Origin: Polaromonas sp. | GTDB lineage: Bacteria > Pseudomonadota > Gammaproteobacteria > Burkholderiales > Burkholderiaceae_C | Direction of reading: 5' to 3' | Assembly: GCF_010365105.1 (NCBI RefSeq) | Contig: NZ_JAAFGZ010000009.1 | Coordinates: 120,741-184,740, forward strand | Length of the DNA: 64,000 nt | Shown: positions 42,854 to 52,519 of the stretch, piece by piece | Numbering within the stretch: position 1 is the stretch's first letter | How the letters are laid out: the number at the start of each line of letters is the position of its first letter | The notes under the pieces: generated by a model | The model's database searches: none | Told to the model about the DNA's origin: nothing | The model's input: only the letters and a program-made list of their open reading frames with translations | Program-made: the position numbers and the translations under genes

Positions 42854-43465
42854 TCAGTTTACTTGTGCCGCAGCAGGTGCTGACGAGGCGGCCTCTTTTT
42901 GATCACTGGCCCGCTTGATTTCCATCCGCATCGAGAAATTTGAAACCCGGCGCTGGTCGCGTGGACTCAGCGACACGGTTCCCGCAGTGATTTCCACCAG
43001 TTCAGGCTTGGACAGCCATGCGCTGTTGTTGGAAATATTGCGCAAGAGTTCTGAAACCCGTTCGTTCGATTGGGCAATGCCTGTCAACAACACCGTCTGG
43101 TTTTCCTGCTTGAGGCTGTTCACGTATACGCCATCGGGTAATTGCCTTACCAGTTCGCTCAGCAAATACACCGGCAGGTTGCGGTTTCCCTGCAAATCCT
43201 CAACGGCTGTCTGGCGCGCCTTGAGCGAATTGATTTCTGCCTGCAAGGTGGCAATGTCCTTGATCTGCTCATCCAGGCGTGTGATTTCAGACTGCAAGAA
43301 AGTGTTTCTTCCGCGCTGGCTTTCAATCTGCGTCGAATACCAGGAATAGGCGACAGTGCAAATCAGCACGCCGGCCAGCGCCGCCAGGCCAAGGGTCACG
43401 AAAAATACTTCACGCCGGCGTTTGCGGGCGGTTTCGCGGTGCGGCAGCAGGTTGATCAGAATCAC
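42854..43465 (-). CDS. pilN: Type IV pilus inner-membrane protein PilN
   Basis: The 203-residue PilN opens with the conserved INLLPHRE motif that binds PilM in the cytoplasm. A membrane helix (VTLGLAALAGVLICTVAYSW), a coiled coil and a periplasmic domain follow. It overlaps pilM by 4 bases. Confidence 0.95.
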   Translation of the reverse strand: MILINLLPHRETARKRRREVFFVTLGLAALAGVLICTVAYSWYSTQIESQRGRNTFLQSEITRLDEQIKDIATLQAEINSLKARQTAVEDLQGNRNLPVYLLSELVRQLPDGVYVNSLKQENQTVLLTGIAQSNERVSELLRNISNNSAWLSKPELVEITAGTVSLSPRDQRRVSNFSMRMEIKRASDQKEAASSAPAAAQVN

Positions 43466-44541
43466 TGTGCAAACCTTCGCAAAGCCAGGCCGCAGGCGGT
43501 CAGGTAAGAGGAGGCTTCACGCCGCATCCTGTTTTCCATGACGCCGCTGCCGATTTCCATTCCGTCAAAAGGGTTCACCAGCTGGCAGGCAAAAGCCGTC
43601 TGCTTCGTCACCGATTCGGTCAGCCCGCCCAACGAAGAGGAGCCGCCGGCCAGCAGCACATAATCAACCCGGTTGTAGGGCGTACTGGTAAAGAAAAACT
43701 GGAGCGCCCGGCTGATTTCCTGGGTCAGGCTTTCCACAAACGGTTTCAACACGCCGAGTGCATAGTCTTCTGGCAGTTCTCCGCCGCGTTTTTTGGTTTC
43801 TGCCTCTTCTAGCGAAAAACCATATTGCCTGACGATCAGCTGGGTCAGCTGTGCGCCGCCAAATGCCTGGTCGCGTTCGTACAAGACTTCATCGTTCCTG
43901 ATGACCTGCATGCTGGTGGTCACCGAGCCAATCTCGAACAGCGCCACCATGGTGTCCACGCCCTTGTTGGGCATGTTCTCGATCAGCCGGGCCGTGGCAA
44001 GCCGGGACGCATAGGATTCCACGTCCACCACGACAGGCTTGAGCCCGGCGGCTTCGGCCAGACCCTGCCGGTCCTGGACCTTTTCCTTGCGGGAAGCGGC
44101 AATCAGCACCTCAACATCGCCACTGGACGTTGCACTGGGACCCAGGACGCAAAAATCAAGACTGACTTCATCCAGCGAAAAGGGAATATATTTGTTGGCT
44201 TCGGATTCAACCTGAATCTCCAGCTCGGCATCGCTGAGCCCGCCAGGCAGAATGATCTTTTTGCTGATGACGGCGGAAGGTGGAAGCGCCATGGCGACGT
44301 TTCGCGTGCGCGTGCCGCTCTTTTTCACGACACGGCGAAGCACGTCTGCCACCTCATCGAATTTTTCGATGTTCCCATCGGTGACCCATCCAGCATCCAG
44401 AGGCTCGATAGCGCAGCGCTCAAGAACCAGCCGGCCAGCCTTGTCTCGGCTCACCTCGACCAGAGTGACACTGGACGAACTGATGTCCACACCCAGTAAA
44501 GGGGGTTGTTGACGGTTGAATAACGATCCCAGTGAGATCAA
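43462..44541 (-). CDS. pilM: Type IV pilus cytoplasmic ATP-binding protein PilM
   Basis: PilM is an actin-like ATPase that docks on PilN. The Mg/phosphate motif LLGVDISSSSVTLVEVS is near the N-terminus, and VALFEIGSVTTSMQV and LAGGSSSLGGL are the other actin-fold signatures. I use TTG at 44541 (giving MISLGSLFNR, 359 residues) because the family starts there and G-rich sequence lies just upstream; a GTG at 44619 is the longer alternative. It is the first gene of pilMNOPQ and diverges from ponA. Confidence 0.93.
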   Translation of the reverse strand: MISLGSLFNRQQPPLLGVDISSSSVTLVEVSRDKAGRLVLERCAIEPLDAGWVTDGNIEKFDEVADVLRRVVKKSGTRTRNVAMALPPSAVISKKIILPGGLSDAELEIQVESEANKYIPFSLDEVSLDFCVLGPSATSSGDVEVLIAASRKEKVQDRQGLAEAAGLKPVVVDVESYASRLATARLIENMPNKGVDTMVALFEIGSVTTSMQVIRNDEVLYERDQAFGGAQLTQLIVRQYGFSLEEAETKKRGGELPEDYALGVLKPFVESLTQEISRALQFFFTSTPYNRVDYVLLAGGSSSLGGLTESVTKQTAFACQLVNPFDGMEIGSGVMENRMRREASSYLTACGLALRRFAQ

Positions 44542-44767
44542 GGGCGCCCCCGGATGAACGGCTACTATGTAACCTGTTTGCTTAAAAATCACTTGGATGT
44601 TAGCAGCAAGACTGTGCACAAGTAACCACTTTTACCGTTCAAAATAAAGGCTGCGTTGTCAAAAGTGGACGGATTTCAGGGATAGTGCTCATGTAATAAG
44701 TTGCCCCGTGGTGTAACAGAGCAATTCACTGGTACATGCCTTGCATGCATGTGCTTCAGGAAATTTT

Positions 44768-44773
44768 TATAAT
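44768..44773 (+). promoter_or_regulatory. Candidate -10 box of the ponA promoter
   Basis: A perfect TATAAT lies 27 bases before the ponA ATG, in the 259-base divergent gap shared with pilM. The best upstream partner, TTGCAT at 44741-44746, is 21 bases away, which is too far for a standard -35, so only the -10 is credible. Confidence 0.4.
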
Positions 44774-44800
44774 GCGGCTGCGACTCTACGATTGAACTTG

Positions 44801-47218
44801 ATGCCCTCTTCTTCCCGGACTCCCGATTCCCGATCAAAATCCAGTGCAGTAAAGCAGCCGTCTTCCTGGCTGGGCTCTTTTGCGAAATTCTTTCTCGGCA
44901 GCATTGGCCTGGTGCTGGCAGGTCTTGCCGGCCTGGCGATTTTTCTGGCGGTTGCACTGGCAGTCGCCTATCCAAACCTGCCGGATATTTCCGCCTTGTC
45001 GGACTATCGCCCCAAGCAACCGCTGCGGGTGTACACGGCTGACGGCGTCATCATCGGGGAATTCGGTGAAGAGCGGCGCAGGCTCACGCCGATCGATGAA
45101 ATTCCGCAGATCATGAAAGATGCGGTATTGGCTATCGAGGATGCGCGGTTTTTCTCGCATGGCGGGGTTGACTATCTGGGCGTGGTGCGTGCGGCGCTGG
45201 CCAACCTGGGACGGGCGAAAAGCCAGGGCGCCTCGACCATCACGATGCAGGTTGCCCGCAATGTCTACCTGACGGCCGAGAAAAGCTATACGCGCAAGAT
45301 TTATGAAATCCTGCTGACCTTCAAGCTGGAGCATTCACTGTCGAAGAACCAGATTCTCGAGATCTACATGAACCAGATCTTTCTGGGGAATCGCTCTTAT
45401 GGCTTTGCCGCTGCAGCGGAAACCTATTTCGGCAAGCCGCTCAAGGATGTCAGCATTGCCGAAGCCGCCATGCTGGCCGGCCTGCCGAAGGCGCCTTCAG
45501 CCTACAACCCGATTGCCAACCCCAGCCGCGCCAGGACGCGTCAGCTTTACATCATCGAGCGCATGGAGCAAAACGGGTTCATCAATGCCCAGCAGGCGAA
45601 AACGGCCAGGGAAGAAGAACTTCACATCAGGACCGGACGCGATGCCGGGCGTGTGCACGCCGAATACGTGGCTGAAACCGTTCGCCAGCTCGTGTTCAAC
45701 CAGTATGGCGAAGAAACCTATACGCGCGGGCTGAACGTCTACACCACGCTGAATTCTTCCGACCAGACGGTAGCCTACAAGGCCTTGCGCAAGGGCATCA
45801 TGGATTACGAGCGCAGGCAGATCTACCGGGGTCCCGAAAAATTCATCGACCTGCCGTCCAATCCCCCGGAAGTTGAAGATGCCATTGACGAAGCCCTGGC
45901 CGAGAATCCCGACAACGGGGACGTCATGTCGGCGGTTGTGCTGGAGGCTGGCCCCAAGCGGATCATTGCGATGCGCCAGAACAGTGAAAAGGTGACCATC
46001 ACCGGAGAAGGCCTGCGACCTGCTCAGTCGGGTCTGGCCGACAAGGCCGGCCCGAACATCAAGATCCGTCCGGGCGCGCTGATCCGGGTGGTCAAGACGC
46101 CGAAGGATACATGGGAAGTCACTCAGTTGCCGGAAGTCGAAGGCGCCTTTGTGGCCATGGACCCGCGTGACGGCGCGGTTCGCGCGTTGATTGGTGGCTT
46201 TGATTTCGAGAAAAACAAGTTCAACCATGTGACGCAGGCCTGGCGCCAGCCCGGTTCGAGCTTCAAGCCCTTCATTTATTCGGCCGCGCTGGAAAAAGGC
46301 TTCACCCCGGCCACCGTCGTGAACGACGCCCCGCTGTTTTTCGATGCTGGCGTGACCGGTGGACAGCCCTGGGAACCCAAGAACTACGACGGTGGTTTCG
46401 AAGGCCCGATGAGCCTGCGCACGGCACTGAAGAAATCAAAAAACCTGGTGTCGATCCGCATCCTGCAATCGATTGGGCCCAAGTATGGCCAGGAGTGGGT
46501 GACGCATTTTGGTTTCGATGCGGAAAAACATCCAGCCTACCTGACCATGGCGCTGGGTGCCGGATCGGTCACGCCGATGCAGATGGCAACGGGTTACTCG
46601 GTTTTTGCCAATGGCGGCTACCGCGTCAATCCCTACCTGATCGCCAAGATCACCGACCAGCGCGGCAAGGTTCTTCTTGAAGTCACACCGCCAGCGCTCA
46701 ACGAGTCGATGCGCGGCATCGATGCCAGGAACGCGTTCATCATGGACAGCCTGCTTCAGGAAGTGGCGCGTTCAGGCACTGCAGCCAAGGCCCAGGCCAT
46801 GCTCAAGCGTCCGGATATTTTCGGCAAGACCGGCACCACCAATGACTCGATCGACACCTGGTTTGTGGGTTTCCAGCCCACGCTGGCGGCGGCGGTCTGG
46901 ATGGGTTACGACACGCCCAAAAAGCTTGGCGACCGTGAAACAGGCGGTGGCCTGAGCCTGCCGATCTGGATCAACTTCATGGAATATGCCCTCAAGGGCG
47001 TGCCGGTCACCGAATACCAGGCGCCTGCAGGTGTGGTCAACCTGAATGGCGAGTGGTATTACGAGGAATATGCCAAGGGCGCGGGCATCAGCAGCGTGGG
47101 CATGCAGCCAGAAGCGGGCGCGTCCAGCGAGGAAACAACGTCTGCGCCAGGCGGCGGCATTCAGGTCCTGCCACCCTCTGATGAGAAAAAAAGAATCCTG
47201 GATTTGTTCAAGAATTGA
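44801..47218 (+). CDS. ponA: Penicillin-binding protein 1A (bifunctional)
   Basis: This class A PBP polymerises and cross-links peptidoglycan. The 805-residue product has one N-terminal membrane helix (about 28-56), a glycosyltransferase 51 domain with E113 in IEDARFFSHGG, and a transpeptidase domain with S486 in QPGSSFKPF, the SKN triad in KKSKNLVS and KTG in FGKTGTTND. The ATG at 44801 is chosen by family alignment; the ribosome site is weak. It diverges from pilM, a classic proteobacterial arrangement, and ends in a clear terminator. Confidence 0.97.
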   Translation: MPSSSRTPDSRSKSSAVKQPSSWLGSFAKFFLGSIGLVLAGLAGLAIFLAVALAVAYPNLPDISALSDYRPKQPLRVYTADGVIIGEFGEERRRLTPIDEIPQIMKDAVLAIEDARFFSHGGVDYLGVVRAALANLGRAKSQGASTITMQVARNVYLTAEKSYTRKIYEILLTFKLEHSLSKNQILEIYMNQIFLGNRSYGFAAAAETYFGKPLKDVSIAEAAMLAGLPKAPSAYNPIANPSRARTRQLYIIERMEQNGFINAQQAKTAREEELHIRTGRDAGRVHAEYVAETVRQLVFNQYGEETYTRGLNVYTTLNSSDQTVAYKALRKGIMDYERRQIYRGPEKFIDLPSNPPEVEDAIDEALAENPDNGDVMSAVVLEAGPKRIIAMRQNSEKVTITGEGLRPAQSGLADKAGPNIKIRPGALIRVVKTPKDTWEVTQLPEVEGAFVAMDPRDGAVRALIGGFDFEKNKFNHVTQAWRQPGSSFKPFIYSAALEKGFTPATVVNDAPLFFDAGVTGGQPWEPKNYDGGFEGPMSLRTALKKSKNLVSIRILQSIGPKYGQEWVTHFGFDAEKHPAYLTMALGAGSVTPMQMATGYSVFANGGYRVNPYLIAKITDQRGKVLLEVTPPALNESMRGIDARNAFIMDSLLQEVARSGTAAKAQAMLKRPDIFGKTGTTNDSIDTWFVGFQPTLAAAVWMGYDTPKKLGDRETGGGLSLPIWINFMEYALKGVPVTEYQAPAGVVNLNGEWYYEEYAKGAGISSVGMQPEAGASSEETTSAPGGGIQVLPPSDEKKRILDLFKN

Positions 47219-47238
47219 GGCTTGCGCACAAGCTTGCG

Positions 47239-47265
47239 AAAAACGGACCTGAGTCCGTTTTTTTT
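47239..47265. terminator. Bidirectional intrinsic terminator between ponA and cyaY
   Basis: Perfect inverted repeat: AAAACGGAC pairs with GTCCGTTTT around loop CTGA, flanked by a T run on the ponA side and an A run that is T-rich on the opposite strand. It serves the convergent ponA (+) and cyaY (-) genes. Confidence 0.85.
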
Positions 47266-47279
47266 CGGCTAATGGATGA

Positions 47280-47615
47280 TCACACCGTAGCAGCAAACAC
47301 CAGTGGATGGCCTGTCTGCTCGCTGGCGTAACGCGACAGATTGGCAAAGAACTCCCGCCCGTCCTTGGTATCAAGCCATTGTCCGCTGTTGAATTTGTAG
47401 TGAAACCCGCCGGCCCTGGCGGCCATCCAGATTTCCTGAAGCGGTTTTTGCAGGTTGATGATGATCTGGCTGTGGTTGGCAAAAGTCAGCGTGACCATTG
47501 CGCCAGTGCGCTGGTTGTCGATGTCCACATCGCTCTCGTCATTCAAGCGGTCGCAAGCCTGCTCGACGGCCTTGAGCACGTGCTCCGCCTGGTTCTGGTA
47601 TTCAAGGTCCGTCAT
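47280..47615 (-). CDS. cyaY: Frataxin-like protein CyaY
   Basis: CyaY is the bacterial frataxin that modulates iron-sulfur cluster assembly on IscS. The 111-residue product has the acidic first helix (DRLNDESDVDIDN) and the conserved sheet LTFANHSQIIINLQKPLQEIWMA cut by a GGFHYKF turn. It is divergent from lptM with only 12 bases between the start codons. Confidence 0.96.
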   Translation of the reverse strand: MTDLEYQNQAEHVLKAVEQACDRLNDESDVDIDNQRTGAMVTLTFANHSQIIINLQKPLQEIWMAARAGGFHYKFNSGQWLDTKDGREFFANLSRYASEQTGHPLVFAATV

Positions 47616-47627
47616 TACAATCCTGTC

Positions 47628-47840
47628 ATGGTTTTTTCACACCGAATTCTAGGCCGCCTTGCCCGTGTCGTTTCCAGGCATGGTTTTGTTGCCATCGTGG
47701 CGGTTGCAACGCTGTCCGGGTGCGGGCAAAAAGGCCCGCTGTTTTTACCGGTACCCCCACAGGCTCCTCCACTGGTCATGTCGTCCAGCCTTTCCCAGCT
47801 TCCCGCGCCAGCGGCTGCTCCGGCATCAGCAGCGCGATAG
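47628..47840 (+). CDS. lptM: LptM-like small lipoprotein (LPS translocon maturation)
   Basis: This 70-residue lipoprotein has lipobox LSGC (C32) followed directly by GQKGPLFLP, the hallmark of the YifL/LptM family that assists disulfide formation in LptD. The remainder is Pro/Ala-rich. I start at the ATG at 47628. It precedes lysA by 139 bases, the conserved cyaY-lptM-lysA arrangement of proteobacteria. Confidence 0.9.
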   Translation: MVFSHRILGRLARVVSRHGFVAIVAVATLSGCGQKGPLFLPVPPQAPPLVMSSSLSQLPAPAAAPASAAR

Positions 47841-47979
47841 GCGTTGCTGGCGTGGCGGTCATTTACTTTTACATTCGCTAAAGTGCATGGCGGCGGGTCA
47901 GGCAGCCGTCTTGCACGGATGGGCTGTCCAGCCCGTCATCGCTCCCCTTTTTGTCCCTTGCTTCAACAGAATCGGCCCC

Positions 47980-49263
47980 ATGCTACTTCCCGCCCTCCCC
48001 GGTCATCCCCATTTTTCCTACCAGGGCAACGCGCTGTTTGCCGAAGCTGTACGCGTCAGCGAACTGGCGGCCACGTACGGAACGCCCCTGTTCATCTATT
48101 CAAAAGCGGCCATGCTGTCGGCGCTGGCGGCCTACCAGCGCGGCTTTGAAGGCCGGGATGCGCAGATCTGCTATGCGATGAAGGCCAATTCATCACTGGC
48201 CGTGTTGCAGGTGTTTGCCCGGGCGGATTGCGGCTTTGACATTGTGTCGGGCGGCGAACTGGAGCGGGTACAGGCGGCGGGCGGCGACGTGGGGAAGGTC
48301 ATTTTTTCAGGCGTCGGCAAGACACAAGCTGAAATGCGCCAGGCGCTTGCCGCAGGCATTGGCTGCTTCAATGTCGAAAGCGAAGCTGAACTCGACGTGC
48401 TGTCCGGCGTGGCATTGGCCATGGGAATGCGCGCGCCCGTCAGCATCCGCGTCAATCCGAATGTCGATCCGAAGACGCATCCGTATATTTCCACCGGACT
48501 GAAAGGCAACAAGTTCGGCGTGGCCCATGAAGACGCCGTGCGCATCTACCGGCATGCCGCTTCGCTGGACGGATTGAAAGTCGTCGGCATTGACTGCCAC
48601 ATCGGCTCGCAGATCACCGAGGTGACGCCCTACCTTGACGCGATGGACCGCGTGCTGGACCTTGTGGCCGCGATTGAGGACGCAGGCATTGCGCTGGCGC
48701 ACATCGACTTTGGCGGCGGGCTGGGCATTGACTACAACCACGACACGCCGCCCGAAGCCGATGCGCTCTGGCGGCAACTGCTGGCCAAGCTCGATGCGCG
48801 CGGTTATGGCGGCAGGAAACTGATGATTGAGCCCGGCCGTTCGCTGGTCGGCAATGCCGGCGTCTGCATCACCGAAGTGCTTTACCTCAAGCCCGGCGAG
48901 CAGAAGAACTTTTGCATCATCGACGCGGCCATGAACGACCTGCCGCGCCCGGCCATGTACCAGGCTTTTCATGCCATCGTGCCGGTTGAACCGCGCGTCC
49001 CGCAAGCAGAAACGCTGGTTTACGACGTGGTGGGGCCGGTCTGCGAAAGCGGCGACTGGATTGGCCGCGACCGTGCGCTGAACGTGGCGGCAGGCGACCA
49101 GCTGGCCGTCATGTCGGCCGGTGCCTACTGCATGAGCATGGCCAGCAACTACAACACCCGCGGCCGCGCGGCAGAACTGCTGGTCGATGGCGACGTGGCC
49201 CGGCTGATTCGTGCGCGCGAATCGGCGGCCGACACCTTTCGCGGTGAACTGCTGCTGCCCTGA
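47980..49263 (+). CDS. lysA: Diaminopimelate decarboxylase
   Basis: LysA forms lysine from meso-diaminopimelate. It is a fold-type III PLP enzyme of 427 residues; PLP lysine K68 is in CYAMKANSS, HIGSQITE and GGGLGIDY are in the barrel, and the second-domain Cys is in GPVCESGDWIG. I start at the ATG at 47980 (MLLPALPG) on family length; an upstream open frame runs through lptM. Confidence 0.97.
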   Translation: MLLPALPGHPHFSYQGNALFAEAVRVSELAATYGTPLFIYSKAAMLSALAAYQRGFEGRDAQICYAMKANSSLAVLQVFARADCGFDIVSGGELERVQAAGGDVGKVIFSGVGKTQAEMRQALAAGIGCFNVESEAELDVLSGVALAMGMRAPVSIRVNPNVDPKTHPYISTGLKGNKFGVAHEDAVRIYRHAASLDGLKVVGIDCHIGSQITEVTPYLDAMDRVLDLVAAIEDAGIALAHIDFGGGLGIDYNHDTPPEADALWRQLLAKLDARGYGGRKLMIEPGRSLVGNAGVCITEVLYLKPGEQKNFCIIDAAMNDLPRPAMYQAFHAIVPVEPRVPQAETLVYDVVGPVCESGDWIGRDRALNVAAGDQLAVMSAGAYCMSMASNYNTRGRAAELLVDGDVARLIRARESAADTFRGELLLP

Positions 49264-49287
49264 ACCAAGCGCCCAAGCGCGTTGGTT
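49263..49287 (+). terminator. Possible hairpin at the lysA 3' end
   Basis: AACCAAGCGC and GCGCGTTGGTT pair around loop CCAA directly after the lysA stop. There is no T run, so this is at best a transcript-end or stabilising hairpin. Confidence 0.35.
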
Positions 49288-49312
49288 CGCATTCCAGTGC
49301 GCCGGTAACCCG

Positions 49313-49378
49313 TATTTCAAGGAAAACAGGCCTTTTGCGCTTATTCCAAGGGCGTAAGCAGCTATTTATTCAATAGCA
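49313..49378 (-). repeat. Dispersed palindromic repeat A, copy 8
   Basis: This is the clearest copy. On the reverse strand GCTATTGAATAAATAGC, then TGCTTACGCCCTTGG, AAGCGCAAAAGGCC and TTTTCCTTGAAATA. It lies between the convergent lysA and msrQ genes. Confidence 0.75.
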
Positions 49379-49384
49379 GCAGAA

Positions 49385-50044
49385 TCAGCGGGTGCCAACG
49401 GCTGCATACATCGAAACCTGGCGCCGTTTCTTGGACCAGTGGTTCCAGACGCGCCAGCCTAGCAGCGTGGCGACAATGGCGGCATAGACAAAAACTTCAT
49501 TGAAGTTGTTTTTTCCGGCGCGCATCCAGAAAAAATGCAGGATGCCCAGGCCGACAATCAGGTAAACCAGCTTGTGCAGCAACTGCCAGCGCTTCGCACC
49601 CATGGCCTTGATGGCGGCATTGAAGGACGTGGCCGCCAGCGGGGTCAGCAGCAAAAAGGCCGAAAACCCCACCAGAATGAACGGTCGCTTGATGATGTCC
49701 TTGACGATGTCTGACACGTCAAAGCCCATGTCGAACCCGCTGTAGCTGAGCAGATGGACCACGACATAGAAATAGCAAAAAAGCCCCAGCATGCGCCGAA
49801 AGCGCGCCAGCGCCGGGGTTTTGCTGATGACGCGCAATGGCGTGACCGCCAGCACTATGCAGACAAACCGCAAGGTCCAGTCGCCCGTGGCGCGGATCAG
49901 CGCTTCGGCTGGATTTGCACCCAACTGGTCAGCAAAAGCCTGGTAAAAAAGCCACGCAAACGGCAGCAGGCACAGCATGAAGACCAGTGGCTTGGCGCCC
50001 GGGTGCAGCAACCATTTTTGCCGCCCCGCCATCACGGCTGCCAT
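49385..50044 (-). CDS. msrQ: Haem-binding membrane subunit MsrQ
   Basis: MsrQ passes electrons from the respiratory chain to the periplasmic methionine sulfoxide reductase MsrP. The 219-residue b-type membrane protein has about six helices. Candidate haem ligands are in YVVVHLLSY and LHKLVYLIVGLGILHFFW. Its start shares one base with the msrP stop (TGATG). Confidence 0.95.
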   Translation of the reverse strand: MAAVMAGRQKWLLHPGAKPLVFMLCLLPFAWLFYQAFADQLGANPAEALIRATGDWTLRFVCIVLAVTPLRVISKTPALARFRRMLGLFCYFYVVVHLLSYSGFDMGFDVSDIVKDIIKRPFILVGFSAFLLLTPLAATSFNAAIKAMGAKRWQLLHKLVYLIVGLGILHFFWMRAGKNNFNEVFVYAAIVATLLGWRVWNHWSKKRRQVSMYAAVGTR

Positions 50045-51042
50045 CAGAAGTTCTTCTTGAGGTCCATGCCGGCGTAGAGCTGTCCGACTTGCGCTTCATA
50101 GCCGTTGAACATCAGCGTCTTGCGCTTTTTGGCAAACAGCCCGTCCTCGCCAATGCGCCGCTCGGTGCCCTGGCTCCAGCGCGGGTGGTCCACCAGCGGA
50201 TTGACGTTTGAGTAAAAACCGTATTCCTGCGCTGCTGCCTTGTTCCAGGCGGTGCGCGGCTCCTTGTCGGTGAAACGGATCTTGACGATGCTCTTGCCGC
50301 TCTTGAAACCGTATTTCCAGGGCACCACCATGCGCACCGGTGCGCCGTTCTGGTTGGGCAGCACCTCGCCGTACATGCCAAAGGTCAGCAGCGCCAGCGG
50401 ATGCATGGCCTCGTCCAGGCGCAAGGCCTCGACGTAAGGCCATTCGAGCACGCGCGAGCCGACAAACGGCATGGTCTTGGGGTCGGCCAGCGTGATGAAC
50501 TCGACATACTTGGCGCTGCCCAGCGGCTCGACCTTTTTGATCAGCTCGGACAGCGAATACCCCACCCACGGAATCACCATCGACCAGCCCTCCACACAGC
50601 GCAGGCGGTAAATGCGCTCTTCCTGCGGACTGAGCTTGAGCAGATCTTCGAGCGTGAAGCTTCTCGGGTTCTTGACCAGGCCCTCGACCGCGACCGACCA
50701 GGGTTTTACGGGCAGCGTCGCGGCATTTTTTGCCGGGTCGGCCTTGTCGGTGCCGAACTCGTAGAAGTTGTTGTAGGTGGTCGCGTCCTTGTACTCGGTG
50801 ACTTTTTCCATCGTCACCGCGCCGGCAGCCGCCGATTTTCCGCCGGCCAGCGCCGCCAGCTTGCCCGGTTTGGCCACGCCTTGCGCCAGCGCATCGCGCC
50901 CGGCCCAACCGGCCAGCGCAGCACCCGCCGTTCCGCTGGCCATGAGCTTGATCAGGTCGCGCCGGCCCTGGTAGATGCCTTGCGGTGTGATGTCACTGGA
51001 AAGCGGTTGGTTGAATCCGCTGGAGTTTGTCTTGATAAGCAT
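50044..51042 (-). CDS. msrP: Periplasmic molybdoenzyme MsrP (methionine sulfoxide reductase)
   Basis: MsrP repairs oxidised methionines in periplasmic proteins. The 332-residue product has a twin-arginine signal ([14 protein letters not shown] at 27-28) and a sulfite-oxidase-fold domain with the molybdopterin cysteine in [11 protein letters not shown]. The ATG at 51042 has AAGGA 7-9 bases upstream. It is paired with msrQ; its Tat signal fits the tatABC genes in the window. Confidence 0.96.
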   Translation of the reverse strand: MLIKTNSSGFNQPLSSDITPQGIYQGRRDLIKLMASGTAGAALAGWAGRDALAQGVAKPGKLAALAGGKSAAAGAVTMEKVTEYKDATTYNNFYEFGTDKADPAKNAATLPVKPWSVAVEGLVKNPRSFTLEDLLKLSPQEERIYRLRCVEGWSMVIPWVGYSLSELIKKVEPLGSAKYVEFITLADPKTMPFVGSRVLEWPYVEALRLDEAMHPLALLTFGMYGEVLPNQNGAPVRMVVPWKYGFKSGKSIVKIRFTDKEPRTAWNKAAAQEYGFYSNVNPLVDHPRWSQGTERRIGEDGLFAKKRKTLMFNGYEAQVGQLYAGMDLKKNF

Positions 51043-51127
51043 GAGAGTTCCTTTCAATCCTGCAATGGTTGGCTGTAGTACGCAGCAAATCCCATAAAGG
51101 ATTCAATGTTAAGGACTCAACTGGCGG

Positions 51128-52519
51128 CTACAAGGTTCCGTAGCTGTGCAGACCCGACAGAAACATGTTGACGCCCAGAAAGGCAAAGGTGGTAACCGCC
51201 AGCCCGCCCAGCGCCCACCAGGCCGCCACCGTGCCGCGCAAGCCCTTCATGAGCCGCATGTGCAGCCAGGCAGCATAGTTGAGCCAGACGATCAAGGCCC
51301 AGGTTTCCTTCGGGTCCCAGCTCCAGTAGCCGCCCCAGGCCTCGGCGGCCCACAGGGCGCCCAGTACCGTGGCAATCGTGAAGAAGGCAAAGCCGACGGC
51401 AATCGCCTTGTACATCACGTCGTCCAGCACTTCCAGGCTCGGCAGGCGCGCGGCGATGTGCTTGCGGCCCAGCAGAATGCCGCCAGTGATCACGCCGGCC
51501 ACCAGCAGGTAGCCGATCCAGTAGTTGCTGCCACCGGCTTCCAGCGGTGACTTGCGAAACACGATGGGCACGAAGCACAGCACCACGCCCAGCATCCACA
51601 AGGGGGTGAGCTTGTACCAGCGGGTTTCCTGCGCCTGCTGCTTCACGTGGTAGGACAGTGCCACCATGGCGGCCAGCGCGAACATGCCGTAGCCGATGAA
51701 GTTGGCAGGCACATGCAGCTTCATCCACCAGCTTTTCAGCGCCGGCACCAGCGGCTGGATTTCATGCGCTTCGCGAATCACGGTGTACCAGAGCAGGAAA
51801 CCAACCGCGCCGCTGACCACCAGCATCACAAAAGCGCCCAGCGCCCGGGTCTTGTACTCGGCTTCAAAGTACAGGTAAAAAGCCGCCGTCATCCAGCAAA
51901 ACAGCACGAACACTTCATACAGGTTGCTGACCGGAATGTGGCCGATGTCGGCGCCAATCAGGTAGCTTTCGTACCAGCGCACCAGCGTGCCGATCAGCGC
52001 CATGCCGACGCCGACCCAGGCTATTTTTGAACCCAGCGATTCGAGCGTGGCGCTGTGGCTTGATCCAACGTTGTTGGGCGTGTTGCTGGCAAACATGCCC
52101 AGCCAGTAGAAAATCGTGCTCATGAAGAACAGGACGCTCATCCACAGGATGGCCGACTGGCTGGACAGGAAATACTTGAGCCAGAACACCTGTTCGGCCC
52201 GCGCCAGGTCGCCCTGGTAAGACGTGATGCCGAGCAGCGCAAAACCGGCGACGACCATCATCAGCACGCGCAGCGGTCGCCAGAACCAGCCCATCGCAAT
52301 GGTGGCAGGTATGGCGCCGAACAGAATGCCTTTTTCATAAACATCCATGTAGGCGCTGTAGCGGGCAAAGGCATACAGGAAACCGCCCGCCACCAGCACG
52401 GCAAAAACCCAGTCCAGCGCATTGCGCTTGGCGAAATAGCCTTCGTTCAGGCTCAGCGTGTTGTTGCCACGCCCTGCCGAAAGGGTGGTCGTGGTGTGGA
52501 TGCTCGTCGTGGTGTTCAT
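51128..52519 (-). CDS. ccsB: Cytochrome c biogenesis protein CcsB/ResC
   Basis: CcsB is the membrane core of the System II cytochrome c synthase, presenting haem to apocytochromes. The 463-residue multi-spanning protein carries the haem-handling WWD motif WGGYWSWDPKE near the C-terminus, with flanking histidines. Its start overlaps the resB stop by 4 bases. This maturation machinery is required for cytochromes c1 and c4 of this window. Confidence 0.96.
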   Translation of the reverse strand: MNTTTSIHTTTTLSAGRGNNTLSLNEGYFAKRNALDWVFAVLVAGGFLYAFARYSAYMDVYEKGILFGAIPATIAMGWFWRPLRVLMMVVAGFALLGITSYQGDLARAEQVFWLKYFLSSQSAILWMSVLFFMSTIFYWLGMFASNTPNNVGSSHSATLESLGSKIAWVGVGMALIGTLVRWYESYLIGADIGHIPVSNLYEVFVLFCWMTAAFYLYFEAEYKTRALGAFVMLVVSGAVGFLLWYTVIREAHEIQPLVPALKSWWMKLHVPANFIGYGMFALAAMVALSYHVKQQAQETRWYKLTPLWMLGVVLCFVPIVFRKSPLEAGGSNYWIGYLLVAGVITGGILLGRKHIAARLPSLEVLDDVMYKAIAVGFAFFTIATVLGALWAAEAWGGYWSWDPKETWALIVWLNYAAWLHMRLMKGLRGTVAAWWALGGLAVTTFAFLGVNMFLSGLHSYGTL